Origin: Paenibacillus auburnensis
GTDB taxonomy: Bacteria > Bacillota > Bacilli > Paenibacillales > Paenibacillaceae
Assembly: GCF_927798115.1 (NCBI RefSeq)
Contig: NZ_CAKMMG010000003.1
Span: forward strand, 248,001 to 312,000
Reading direction: 5' to 3'
DNA length: 64,000 bases
Below the pieces are notes generated by a model. The model was given only the letters and a program-made list of their open reading frames with translations, made no database searches and was not told the origin of the DNA. Shown here piece by piece: positions 33,201 through 41,864 of the stretch (position 1 is the stretch's first letter; every line of letters begins with the position of its first letter). The position numbers were made by a program, and so were the translations under genes.

Positions 33201-36200
33201 TCGGACAACAAGGGATGAACCGGAGTGAGCTTCCTTCCGTCACCTTCGAAATGAATAGAGACTTTCGTAACTTGTCCCAAAGATTTGTTTCCGTCAGGAT
33301 AGCGGATTTTTAAATACGTTGTATAATCCGCATTACCCGAATAGTGGTAGGTGTTTCCGTTTTTCTCTGGAGAAACCTTGGAATATTGAATACCATCCTG
33401 TGACAGCAGGAACTCAAACTCCCCGCCTGAAACCGTCACGTCAAAAGTAAGGATGCTGCTCGGTGTCCGGTATACGACAGACTCATTATCTGAATAATAC
33501 TGCTGGTTATTGTCAGCACTAGTATCCTCAAGAACATAATGGGCGGTTACCGGTCCAACGATGTTGGAGTAATCACTGCCGCCGCTAATGTTATCGCCTT
33601 TTACCCGGTAGTAGTAATCCGTTCCAGTAACCCCGGTCAGATCACTAAACATGTTCTCCCCAGGATTCACATCATCCAGAATGTTCTTGCCTATTACGGA
33701 CCAAGGACCTCCGGGAGTTTCGGAGCGTTCAACTGTATAAGAGCTTGCACCAGTCGATCCTTTCCAACGCAGCTTGCTCACTGAGCTGGTTTCAAACAAT
33801 TCCGGCGCCGGCTCAGGCGCGGGAAGCATCGGGGTGTTAATCCCGTCAATGGCATAAGCTTTTTCTCTCATCAGGCTCATCAGGTTACGTTCATCCTGAT
33901 AATCGCCGGAAGGCAGTCCAGGCCAATGATAAGCTCTATATAAAATGCCGTCTCCCGGATCATACTCACTATGCTGGATAAAGCCTCCGTTATTGCTATG
34001 CGGCCGCAAACTCCAGATCAGTGCTCCGGATGCTCCGCTATTAATGACCTCATCCAGCATCGCTTCCACCTGACCTGTTTGAATCAATCCAAATTCCCCT
34101 ACGACAAACGGCTTTTTGCCCTTGGAAAGCGCCTGATCCTCACGGACTCTTGTAGCAAAATTGCCGCTGTAGTAATGACTGGTTACAATATCGATATTCG
34201 GATCATTGAGCGCCGTATCGGTAATATTCTTGTAGGTATGGGATGAAGAATTAGGATCCGGATATACGATCAGGTTCCCGTCCATAAATAATTGATTTTG
34301 ATTGATTTTTTTATAGTGTGCCGCACTTTCGGCTTCTACTACAGGCGAAACCATCAGTTCATTACCGGATTCCCACGCCAGAATAGCCGGATCGTCCTTG
34401 TAGCGGACGCCTGTATACGTATTAATGCGATTCAGAACTTTATCCATGATCAATTTATAATCGCTCAGAAGCAGAGGGTTGGAATAAAACGCTTTGTTTT
34501 TTGCATCCTTATCTGTAATGCCGCGGAAAGCAGCCAGGTCACTTACACCGCCAACTGCCCAATCCCAATGGTCGATGAATGGAATAATGACACGCAAACC
34601 ATGTTTATTCGCCAATTCCAACAGCTTATCCATGGATTTAAACGCTTCTTCATTCAGAACACCCGGTCCCATAATATGTCTGACTGTGCCGGGAGCCTGA
34701 TCACCTTTTTTGAAAGATAATGAATACGTCCGGAAGACCTTTCCCCCCATTTGCTTGATGCTGCGGATGGCATCCTCCTGTTCAAAAGCAGTCGGCATAA
34801 TCCCGCCGGCTTCATCCTCATTGAACAGTGCTCCGGGATAATTGTATGAGTTAAAGCGGAACTCCTGCTCTCCGTCCATCAGCTTGTCTCCCGATTTGGT
34901 AATAAAATGAGTGAACACCGATGGTTTGGTTACACGGGCAAGATCAAACTCAGTCATAGCCGAAGAAAGCTTGGATTTACTTGCCGCAATGGTACTATTG
35001 TCTGATAACGGGTCAGCTGCCACTGCCTTAGCTTCACTGATCGCCTGGTTAAATGCACTGAACGCTTCTGCCGGGTATTGTCCAATGTCATTGCCTTCTA
35101 CAGACTCGGAGCGGATCTTATCGGCCAGGCTGATTTGGTATAGCAGCTCATCTCCCGAACTCGCAGCGGATACCGGACCTGTAACATTACTTTCTGCTGC
35201 CATACCCAAGACACCCTCACTGTCGAGCGGCGTTACCTGAAATTTAATGTATTTTCCAATCTGTTCATCTGTCAGTACGAAGGTTGTCTCCGAATAACTG
35301 TCCTTAATTTGCGTGAACTCTCCGTCCGGAGAATCCGACTGCAGCCAGGAATAGATGGAATACCCTTCAGAAACACCGGAGGGATGTGAATATTCATAAG
35401 TCCCCGTCAAGGTTCCCGTTACTTTGGCCTCACCGCTGAGAGCTACCTGCTGTGCTTGAGGGGTGCCAGGGGCGTAAGGTTTAGTGATCGTGAAATCATC
35501 GAAATAAGCGTCGCCTGTTAAATCGGATACATAAATAATAACTGCCGACTGACTCCCGCTGTTAAAGGAAAGGCTGTATTTCTTCCAATCGGAAGACGCG
35601 GTCGTCTGTGCCTCGGCTAACGCCGCTTCACCAGAGCCTGCCAACACTTTAAAATACGATCCCCCGCCGCCCTTCATGTAGAAGGAAAATGTATAATCCC
35701 CAGCCGGCTCCACCTGAACTGTATTTTTAATCCCTTCGTAATCCTGGTTAGCGCTTGTAATCGCCAAGGCATGCTGGCCGCTGTGGTAAACGGTGTCCGT
35801 AACCGAGAACTTCGAAGGAACACTGGCGTTCCAGCCGGTGAGGTCTCCTGTTTCAAGACCGCCATTATTAACCAGATTATTTCCCGGTTCCGCCGGCTGT
35901 GCGTCCGATCCGGTAAGCACAAAATCATCGTAATACGCTTTTCCTCCGGCATCGGATACATACAGCTTCACGCTTGCGTTACTACCCGAGTTAAATGTAA
36001 CCCTGTACTCAGACCACTCCGCCTTTTCCCCGGTATAATTCTCGGTAATGGTGGATTCATCGCTCCCTCCCAGTACCTTATAGGCCGCTCCTCCGGCTCC
36101 TTTTCCATAAAAGGATAAGGTATAGTCGGTATTAGGGATAACATCTACGCTGTATTTAATCCCATTCCAGTTCTGCGGCCCGCCAACCTCAAGGCTGTAA

Positions 36201-36424
36201 GTTCCCTCATGCCTTTCGGCATCCGTCACGATAAACTTGGCGTTCCCGCTGGTATCCCAGCCTGTTAAGTCCCCTGTCTCAAAGCCGCCGTTTACAATCA
36301 GATTTGCTTCGGCTGCGCTTACACTTTGCGGTGACCATAATCCTGCTCCTTGGAACATTGTAGCGATTAACACTACGACAGCTAAAAGTAATGATAGTTT
36401 ACTGCGGAACTGTTGAAGCCTCAT
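30260..36424 (-). CDS. Cell-wall-anchored GH5 beta-mannanase-like multidomain protein (SLH)
   Basis: The start is ATG 36424 (MRLQQFRSKLSLLLAVVVLI) behind GGAGGAGGGAG. Order in 2054 residues: signal peptide to about 39; two CBM4/9-like modules (about 42-325, NGGFETGDLTGW); Ig-like domain (about 328-415); helical spacer (about 425-505); GH5-type barrel (about 505-850) with acid/base E689 in WESGNEL and nucleophile E777 in VVGEFGL; fibronectin III; two discoidin-like regions; two jelly-roll modules (about 1220-1540, DNFDGYANI); BIG2; Pro/Ser/Thr linker; a domain common to SLH proteins here; three SLH domains (about 1870-2054). It probably cuts mannan at the cell surface. Substrate is inferred from GH26, GH2 and GH130 neighbours; the GH5 subfamily is not determined. 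Confidence 0.87.
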   Translation of the reverse strand: MRLQQFRSKLSLLLAVVVLIATMFQGAGLWSPQSVSAAEANLIVNGGFETGDLTGWDTSGNAKFIVTDAERHEGTYSLEVGGPQNWNGIKYSVDVIPNTDYTLSFYGKGAGGAAYKVLGGSDESTITENYTGEKAEWSEYRVTFNSGSNASVKLYVSDAGGKAYYDDFVLTGSDAQPAEPGNNLVNNGGLETGDLTGWNASVPSKFSVTDTVYHSGQHALAITSANQDYEGIKNTVQVEPAGDYTFSFYMKGGGGSYFKVLAGSGEAALAEAQTTASSDWKKYSLSFNSGSQSAVIIYVSDLTGDAYFDDFTITKPYAPGTPQAQQVALSGEAKVTGTLTGTYEYSHPSGVSEGYSIYSWLQSDSPDGEFTQIKDSYSETTFVLTDEQIGKYIKFQVTPLDSEGVLGMAAESNVTGPVSAASSGDELLYQISLADKIRSESVEGNDIGQYPAEAFSAFNQAISEAKAVAADPLSDNSTIAASKSKLSSAMTEFDLARVTKPSVFTHFITKSGDKLMDGEQEFRFNSYNYPGALFNEDEAGGIMPTAFEQEDAIRSIKQMGGKVFRTYSLSFKKGDQAPGTVRHIMGPGVLNEEAFKSMDKLLELANKHGLRVIIPFIDHWDWAVGGVSDLAAFRGITDKDAKNKAFYSNPLLLSDYKLIMDKVLNRINTYTGVRYKDDPAILAWESGNELMVSPVVEAESAAHYKKINQNQLFMDGNLIVYPDPNSSSHTYKNITDTALNDPNIDIVTSHYYSGNFATRVREDQALSKGKKPFVVGEFGLIQTGQVEAMLDEVINSGASGALIWSLRPHSNNGGFIQHSEYDPGDGILYRAYHWPGLPSGDYQDERNLMSLMREKAYAIDGINTPMLPAPEPAPELFETSSVSKLRWKGSTGASSYTVERSETPGGPWSVIGKNILDDVNPGENMFSDLTGVTGTDYYYRVKGDNISGGSDYSNIVGPVTAHYVLEDTSADNNQQYYSDNESVVYRTPSSILTFDVTVSGGEFEFLLSQDGIQYSKVSPEKNGNTYHYSGNADYTTYLKIRYPDGNKSLGQVTKVSIHFEGDGRKLTPVHPLLSDGVITDELEDAAYMALYSNNVGFEQGDAELAGMDASRLIRVGEDEAFIQYRSTGSMNSVKLESYQPAEPGPSQQFTFYGSEDGKTFARIEASIRSLGGNWYKTNYEITDMPAGVKFLKIVYPPVFSSESSFPQIGRIQIGVGNGSVSFPSAAPASIIDNGEYYGGESLLVNRAYTADAAGGGISIELHAGEKNGGDYGLKLNFSMGSTSYASIVKDLIKADRTAYDTLQFWVKPDGHVRPLVVKLTTANGETWEREISLSGSKATYVNLPLTNLNMQDIESFGLMVKQGEGPADGAIYLDDIRFIQTRSIDNFDGYANIDEFTAKYSNTRPAGKLTPSLDPDVKNEGAYGLKLSYDLNPDGYAGVVTDLPHVNWTDYDGVKMWIQPNSSKLSFTVQVQLGSKAYMEHSVILDGSTEGQYVKFPFADFDYPSWYGGSGVLDPEDIIQFNLYINKLSDTPVNSGSLYVDQIELYKNAVSVTGVTLDKTELELTVGQTRKLTATVLPVDASNKELTWTSSDTDIVSVNDAGSITAKKEGTATITVTTVDGRFTAVAAVTVHKPAGTAEPSPVPSATPSPTPSPTSAPGGSVSTVPTTSPSQTVTVEGGTLTVVPVVNREGKATVTLGASDLMKLLEQNSGGAANITIKPAEGTDAVILNVPAQPLVSGNKDVDLNIDTGLATVTLRSSLIREQAAGSSDLTLSVTRLNPDQLPADLRSRLGNRPVYEFSLSADGNKIGEFRDNQVQVSIPYAIAASEKPSQVVVYFITEQGQLEVVKKGEFTAVSDSVIFNPVHFSQYAAAYAGVAFNDLDRSPWAVDSIEGLAARGIIQGVGGERFEPGAPVTRGAFVQMLMNTLDYTDTANRTFTDVKSTDWYAQAVFKAHKLGIVKGKMDGTFGANDKITREEMAVMIYRAAEALDVQMSSKDTAGFKDELSISAYAKEAVHAVRRSGILQGMTDGTFMPKQVASRAQAAVVIFKLLEQL

Positions 36425-36445
36425 GCGGTTCTCCCTCCTCCTGAT

Positions 36446-36459
36446 AGAAAGCGTTCTCA
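36446..36459 (-). promoter_or_regulatory. cre-like site in the SLH mannanase leader
   Basis: On the minus strand TGAGAACGCTTTCT matches 12 of 14 positions of the cre consensus. It lies between promoter and ribosome site. Confidence 0.4.
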
Positions 36460-36507
36460 TCATTGACAAAGTGACCCCCTTCAGAATACAAATCAATAGC
36501 TGCTCTT

Positions 36508-36536
36508 ATTGTAATCATCGTAAATATTTATTTCAA
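36508..36536 (-). promoter_or_regulatory. Promoter of the SLH mannanase gene
   Basis: Minus strand: -35 TTGAAA (36536-36531), 17-base spacer, -10 TACAAT (36513-36508), in a very AT-rich region. Confidence 0.6.
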
Positions 36537-36593
36537 CATTTTACTATATTTTTATTAAAAAATATTTATACAATATAATGTAATGACATAAAC

Positions 36594-38393
36594 TCATTTC
36601 AACAATATTGTCGTAAGAAAGACAACACCTCTTCCAGGCAAATCAATCTCTAAGCCTTTGTCCAGAAATGCAGTATCATGTATGCCCGAAGGTACAGGAT
36701 AACCTTCTGAATCTGTCTTTTGCTCTTGTTCAAAATAACGGTATTCCCGCAAAGTGACGGCTTGATGAGCAATTCCATCCACGCGCAGCAATATTGTCCG
36801 GGGAGTAATCGAATTATTGACTATCGCATAGGACATCGCATAGCCATTATCGCTGTACATCCGCATTCCCGCACTTCTCAGTCCATGAAGCTCAAGACCT
36901 GCGGAGTGGAAGATTTGGGAGCCTGCCGGGAACAAGCGGGTCAACAGTGACCAGACATAATATACCGGCCGTAAATTCTCCTCTTCAGGAACGCCCATTT
37001 TTCCGCCCCAGGAATTCCATAAGCCCCATCGTTTTAACGATCTCGGGTCCATTTTCCCATAGCCGTTGTCCTGTCCATGCATGGCATCATCCAGATCCCA
37101 GAGCGCGATGCCGGACAATCCGCTTCTCATGCTCTGCACAGCCAGATCTACCATGCTGACCCCATACCAGAATTCCTTTACATTTGGCTGTGAATCTCCA
37201 TCCGTTTTTCCTGTCAGCATACCAGCCTCGGTAAGATAGAAGTCTTTCTCTCTTCCCATTGGATCATTGGCGGCTGCATAATCTTTTTTGGCGGCAAACA
37301 CCATCTCCATCTGTCCGCTAACCACCGTATGATAATCAGCATAAATATGGATGTCATAGGCTCCGAGTGAATCATGGAGCTGATCAACGGTAAGCTGAAT
37401 CCAGTCCGGATCCCACACGGTATCAGGACCAATGATCTGGATCTGGTTATCCAGTCCACATGCCTGGAGTTCTTGTTTCAAAAATCCGATGCCCTTCTTC
37501 CACTTTTCAAAATCTGCGACCAGCGACCATGGCTGATTGGCTTCATTCACCAGATTATAATAACGGATCACACTGTACCTTTTTGTTATCAGAAGATGAT
37601 GCAATAGTCCAACAATCATTTTTGCCCATTTGGGATTGTCTACATCGACTTCGCCTATAGCAGTTCCGGTAAATTTAACCGGAGGCTCCCACTCCCCGAA
37701 CACAATCGGAATGCCGCGGCTCTGCGCGTAGTCCAGAAGCTGGTACAGAGGCCGCATAAACTCCGTATTATCCAGGTCATAGACGGGAGTTCCGTCATCT
37801 TCAAACCCAATACAGTAAAAGTTGGCATAGATCATCGTCCGCAAAAACGCAGGTTTCAGGTGGTCAAGCCGTTTCGCAAGCTTTTCCCATTGCGTCTCAT
37901 CCAGCGGATAATCCGTGAAGGGATCCCACTGAATGCCCACACCCCGGTAATTGTTAATCTGAATGGCTGAAGCATCCAGCAGCAGCTCACCAGATTCCCG
38001 CTCAGGCAGCAGCGGATTAACCTCTGGCTGTATAATCACATCGTTAATAGTAAACGTCTCGGTATCAATAGATTGGCTTGGCTGCTGTTTGATAATGAAC
38101 TGCAGCGTTGCCCTGGCTTCAATGGGAAAATCAATATAGAATTCATAGCTGTAATCTTGCAGGGCTTCACTTACAGTTATCTTTTGACGGGCCAAATATT
38201 TGATACCCGGATTCTCGGCATCTGCCACTTCAATGTCCACGGTTCCTGTAATGCTTGACTGTAAATGAAACCGGATATTGTAGTGCTTATAAGGCTGAAA
38301 CTTAAGGCTTGGTTGAATAATCCGGGTTGTTATTATCTTACCGTTACGGGGAGCAGGAAGTTCAAGTGAAACATTTCCCATGCTGTTAGTCAT
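36594..38393 (-). CDS. Clan GH-A glycoside hydrolase (GH39/GH5-like), cytoplasmic
   Basis: The 599-residue protein has an N-terminal beta-sandwich (about 1-130) and a TIM barrel (about 140-500). Candidate catalytic residues are E284 in YNLVNEANQPW (acid/base) and E389 in YLTEAGM (nucleophile), at the ends of strands 4 and 7 as in clan GH-A. A short C-terminal sandwich follows. No signal peptide. Its ATG overlaps the histidine-kinase stop by eight bases (ATGACTAA), so sensor and enzyme are translated together. I cannot place it in a named family with confidence; GH39 and GH5 are the nearest by eye. In this setting it may act on imported manno-oligosaccharides or heteromannan side chains. Confidence 0.78.
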   Translation of the reverse strand: MTNSMGNVSLELPAPRNGKIITTRIIQPSLKFQPYKHYNIRFHLQSSITGTVDIEVADAENPGIKYLARQKITVSEALQDYSYEFYIDFPIEARATLQFIIKQQPSQSIDTETFTINDVIIQPEVNPLLPERESGELLLDASAIQINNYRGVGIQWDPFTDYPLDETQWEKLAKRLDHLKPAFLRTMIYANFYCIGFEDDGTPVYDLDNTEFMRPLYQLLDYAQSRGIPIVFGEWEPPVKFTGTAIGEVDVDNPKWAKMIVGLLHHLLITKRYSVIRYYNLVNEANQPWSLVADFEKWKKGIGFLKQELQACGLDNQIQIIGPDTVWDPDWIQLTVDQLHDSLGAYDIHIYADYHTVVSGQMEMVFAAKKDYAAANDPMGREKDFYLTEAGMLTGKTDGDSQPNVKEFWYGVSMVDLAVQSMRSGLSGIALWDLDDAMHGQDNGYGKMDPRSLKRWGLWNSWGGKMGVPEEENLRPVYYVWSLLTRLFPAGSQIFHSAGLELHGLRSAGMRMYSDNGYAMSYAIVNNSITPRTILLRVDGIAHQAVTLREYRYFEQEQKTDSEGYPVPSGIHDTAFLDKGLEIDLPGRGVVFLTTILLK

Positions 38394-40167
38394 CTAGAGT
38401 CTCCTCTTCACTATAATTTCGGGACAGCATCGCAGGGACGCGGATGTGAACCACGGTTCCTCCACCGGGGCTGCTGGAAATTGTGACTCCATAAGACTCC
38501 CCGAACTGCAGCTGAATTCTTTCGTTCACATTAATAATCCCGTAGCCTACCTTGCTGCTATTCGGATTGAAAATATCCTCAATTACTTCCTTGTCCATCC
38601 CAATGCCGTTATCCCGGATATAAAAGTGGATTTCATCGCCGATACGATGCGCCTCCACCTGTACGAACAGTTCCGTCATCTCTTCCATCCAGGCATGCTC
38701 GATACAATTCTCCACAAAAGGCTGTAGAATCAGTTTGACCGTTGTAAAAGCATAAACTTCAGGATCCACGTTCAGCTCATATTTCAGTAAATGCTCATGC
38801 TTGATTTGTTGAATCTGCAAATACTCCTTAACCTGGGCAAGCTCTTTTTCAATATCGATCACAAATTTGCCCTCATTTAACGTCAGCCGGTAAAATTTCG
38901 CCAGGCCCGAGAGCATCTGCTTCAGCTTTTCCTTCTCATTCATCGAAGCCAGTGTCTGAATGGCAGACAATGTATTATACAAAAAGTGGGGATTGATCTG
39001 GGCTTGCAGCGATCTCAGCTCTGCATCTTTAATCTGCAGCTTGCTGATATATAAATCCTGAATCAGCTGCTCCATATGCCCGCCCATCTGGTTCAGTGCC
39101 ATGGAGATATCTGTGAACTCGTCTTTGCCGCTGATTTTTATTTTTCTGCTGAAGTCCCCGTCCTGAAAGGCATGGACTAATTTCAAGATACGGTGAACCT
39201 TCTTGGATAAAGAAAGCGTCACCAGATAGCCCAGAAAGGCCAGTACCAGAAAGCTGGCCAGACACACCCATAGCGTAGCCAGCTTAAGGCTGTTGATTTT
39301 ACCGGACAGAGAGCCTTTGGAAACGTAGTTAATCAGAGTCCAATCTATGCCGGGAATGCCCTGTCTAAGGGTTACATATCCCTCCCGCTCTCCCCCTTTC
39401 GCTTCTGCAGCAGACGGCAGGTTCCCCGGGGTTGAATTCACTACGGATTTCTGCTGATTAAGCACGACATATTGGGCAATATGGGCCTGATCCTCCTCCA
39501 GACGGAATATATCCTCCACATGGGTGATGATCCGGACCAAGCCTATCGTGCGCATATTCATGAAATCTACTAGAGGAGATACATAGGAAATATTATTAAA
39601 CGACACATCGTTGTCGACTTGAACCCACTGCTGCAACCGGGTGATATCCTGCACCTTTTCCTTGGGGTAATACCAGAGCAGATTAGATTTATCCAGCTTA
39701 TCCGCGCTATAAATCTGATACGTCTTTCCCAGTCTCAGCGGGTCCAGCTCCGGTCCATACGCATCGTAAATTTCCGGAAGCATCTGATCTTCCACATATA
39801 TCTGAATCTGAATATCCATCTGTTTGGTAACCATCACGTTATAGAGCTTCGGATGCAGATAATTTTTTACAATCTCGTAATTCGTATAGCCCGATTTTTC
39901 CATTTTCATATAGTTTTGCAGCGTCTGATCAAAAAGAATGAAATCCGAAATATTCTGGACTTCCTTCATCCGGTATTCCATGCCGTTGGAGATTAAATCC
40001 AAGGAGCGCTGCATGTCCAGCCTGTTCCGGTCATTAATCGTTTCCAGTGAAGTACGGTAGGAGTAGCTGCCTAGCAGAATAACAGGTAAAAGCACCAGCA
40101 GCAGAATAACGACAAGCAGCTTATAGTTGGATTCAATGAGATACTGTTGTAATTTAGGCATGCGCAT
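38386..40167 (-). CDS. Sensor histidine kinase, YesM/LytS type
   Basis: The 593-residue membrane kinase has a first helix (about 14-36), an extracellular sensor domain (about 40-290), a second helix (about 298-318), HAMP, and a His_kinase/HATPase pair. The phospho-acceptor is H394 in QINPHFLYNTL; the ATP-binding part shows DNGIGM and GGGTVVHIRVP. Its ATG overlaps the response-regulator stop by one base (TGATG). It presumably senses an extracellular sugar or the loaded binding protein of the nearby importer and signals to the YesN-type regulator. The signal is inferred from the mannan context. Confidence 0.93.
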   Translation of the reverse strand: MRMPKLQQYLIESNYKLLVVILLLVLLPVILLGSYSYRTSLETINDRNRLDMQRSLDLISNGMEYRMKEVQNISDFILFDQTLQNYMKMEKSGYTNYEIVKNYLHPKLYNVMVTKQMDIQIQIYVEDQMLPEIYDAYGPELDPLRLGKTYQIYSADKLDKSNLLWYYPKEKVQDITRLQQWVQVDNDVSFNNISYVSPLVDFMNMRTIGLVRIITHVEDIFRLEEDQAHIAQYVVLNQQKSVVNSTPGNLPSAAEAKGGEREGYVTLRQGIPGIDWTLINYVSKGSLSGKINSLKLATLWVCLASFLVLAFLGYLVTLSLSKKVHRILKLVHAFQDGDFSRKIKISGKDEFTDISMALNQMGGHMEQLIQDLYISKLQIKDAELRSLQAQINPHFLYNTLSAIQTLASMNEKEKLKQMLSGLAKFYRLTLNEGKFVIDIEKELAQVKEYLQIQQIKHEHLLKYELNVDPEVYAFTTVKLILQPFVENCIEHAWMEEMTELFVQVEAHRIGDEIHFYIRDNGIGMDKEVIEDIFNPNSSKVGYGIINVNERIQLQFGESYGVTISSSPGGGTVVHIRVPAMLSRNYSEEETLDD

Positions 40168-41738
40168 CAGGGCCGGCTCCTGTATTCACTTGGAGACATT
40201 CCAAACTGCTCTTTAAACAGCTTGGTAAAATACGGAAGGTGGTTAAAACCGTTGGCATAAGCTGCTTCATAAATTTTCATGCCCGGGTTTTCCCGGAGTA
40301 GGACTGCCGTTTTAGCCAGTCGCATACGGGTGACATACTCGCTGAAGTTGTCCCCAGTCTCCTCCTTAAAGATATGCCCCACGTAATTAGGAGTGAAAGA
40401 GAAATGAGCAGCTACCTTCTTCAAGGTCACTTCTTCTCCCAAATGACGAACAATATACTCTTCAATCTCCTGCACGAGCCGGCGTTTTTTCCTGATTTTA
40501 TTCACATTTAAATATTCAGAAATATGGAACAGGTTGTTCCGGAGCCAACGTTCTACATCATTCAGCGTCTCAAAGTGCAGCAGCAGCTCCAGTTGATTAA
40601 GTTCAATTTGCGGGATTTGAAAGAGCTTCACATTCATTTCATTCAAGAACCCGTCCAGTTTGGCTATAAGATACAGGGCAATATTCCGGGGAATGGCATA
40701 GGCCTGTAAGGAAGCGGCACAAGTGACAAACTCCTTTATTCCGTCGTAAATCCCCAGCACCTCATACTCGGATACATGATTCAGCAGCTTCACAATCAGT
40801 TCGTCCAGATCTTCAGTGCTGCTGAGCATCTCCTGCTTCACCTGGGGTGGAGTAATCACTTGACCTTTGCCCAAATATATTTTAGCCTGCAGACAACCTA
40901 ATGCTTCCGTATAGGAGCGGCTTAAATGATCTATCGTCTGTACCGGATTGCCTACGCCCACGGTTATCGTGAACACTGTCTTGCGTCTGATCTGTTCAAC
41001 CAGAGACTGCACGTGCTGAATCGCTTCCTTATTATCCAGAACAACAGCAACCTGCTGTTCGTTGAGCCGGCTGAAATAATGCAGGTTATGTTCTTGAAAA
41101 AAGCCCATCATCTCCCCGAAGACCTCCTTGGTAAGGTCGGCCTGCTGTTCGATTGCCGTCAGGTTTCTTTTGAGCGCCAGATCATCCATCTCCAGAATGC
41201 CAACACACAAGTCCTCCTCAGGCATCGCTAACGGTTGGGCATGTAGGAGATGCAGCAATTCGGCAGACAACTGATTATTTACAATCCATTGCCGGATCAT
41301 TTCGTTTTTGGCGAGCGAAAACCATTCCATATAGCTGCTCTTCATCCGCTTTGTAGCCCGCTCTTCGTCAAGCTGGTCACTGATGGATTGCATGGTGTTC
41401 ATTAATTCATGGTCATCTACCGGCTTGAGCAAATAATCCTTCACATGCAGCGCCATCGCCTGTTTGGCATATGAGAAGTCTTCATAACCGCTGATGATCA
41501 CAATCTTGAGCCCGTCATTCCAGAGTCGGCATTGCCTGGCCAGCTCCAGGCCTGACATTAAAGGCATTCTTATATCTGTGAGCAGAATATCCACATGATG
41601 CGCTTTGACAAACTCCAGCGCCTGCAGGCCGCTGTTGAAGCTTCCCGCAATATGAATGTCCAGCTGCTCCCAGACAGGATGGTTTAGCAATCCCCGCAGA
41701 ACCAGCGGCTCATCGTCAACAAGTACTGCAATATACAA
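40167..41738 (-). CDS. Response regulator, YesN type with AraC DNA-binding domain
   Basis: The start is TTG 41738 (MYIAVLVDDEPLVLRG), with CTGGAG eight bases upstream; a GTG three codons earlier has a poorer site. Order: receiver domain (about 1-120) with phospho-acceptor D55 in LLTDIRMP; a central helical linker; two AraC helix-turn-helix units at the end (about 425-523, EVTLKKVAAHFSFTPNYVGH). It forms an overlapping operon with the kinase and the clan GH-A hydrolase. The importer genes immediately upstream are the likely target. A TATAAT at 41771-41776 (minus) may be its -10 box; no good -35 was found. Confidence 0.93.
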   Translation of the reverse strand: MYIAVLVDDEPLVLRGLLNHPVWEQLDIHIAGSFNSGLQALEFVKAHHVDILLTDIRMPLMSGLELARQCRLWNDGLKIVIISGYEDFSYAKQAMALHVKDYLLKPVDDHELMNTMQSISDQLDEERATKRMKSSYMEWFSLAKNEMIRQWIVNNQLSAELLHLLHAQPLAMPEEDLCVGILEMDDLALKRNLTAIEQQADLTKEVFGEMMGFFQEHNLHYFSRLNEQQVAVVLDNKEAIQHVQSLVEQIRRKTVFTITVGVGNPVQTIDHLSRSYTEALGCLQAKIYLGKGQVITPPQVKQEMLSSTEDLDELIVKLLNHVSEYEVLGIYDGIKEFVTCAASLQAYAIPRNIALYLIAKLDGFLNEMNVKLFQIPQIELNQLELLLHFETLNDVERWLRNNLFHISEYLNVNKIRKKRRLVQEIEEYIVRHLGEEVTLKKVAAHFSFTPNYVGHIFKEETGDNFSEYVTRMRLAKTAVLLRENPGMKIYEAAYANGFNHLPYFTKLFKEQFGMSPSEYRSRP

Positions 41739-41828
41739 TAGTATCACTCCAGTTAATGCATGATAGTGCCATTATACCATCCCGTATACCCGGCACTTTT
41801 CACTGCCTGGCCTGGACTATCTTAGTGG

Positions 41829-41856
41829 AAAAAGGCCTCAGTGATGAACTGAGACC
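41829..41856 (-). terminator. Terminator after the mannan binding-protein gene
   Basis: On the minus strand GGTCTCAGT and ACTGAGGCC form a 9-bp stem with a 5-base loop, followed by TTTTT. It closes the importer operon in front of the regulator genes. Confidence 0.85.
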
Positions 41857-41864
41857 TTCATCTT

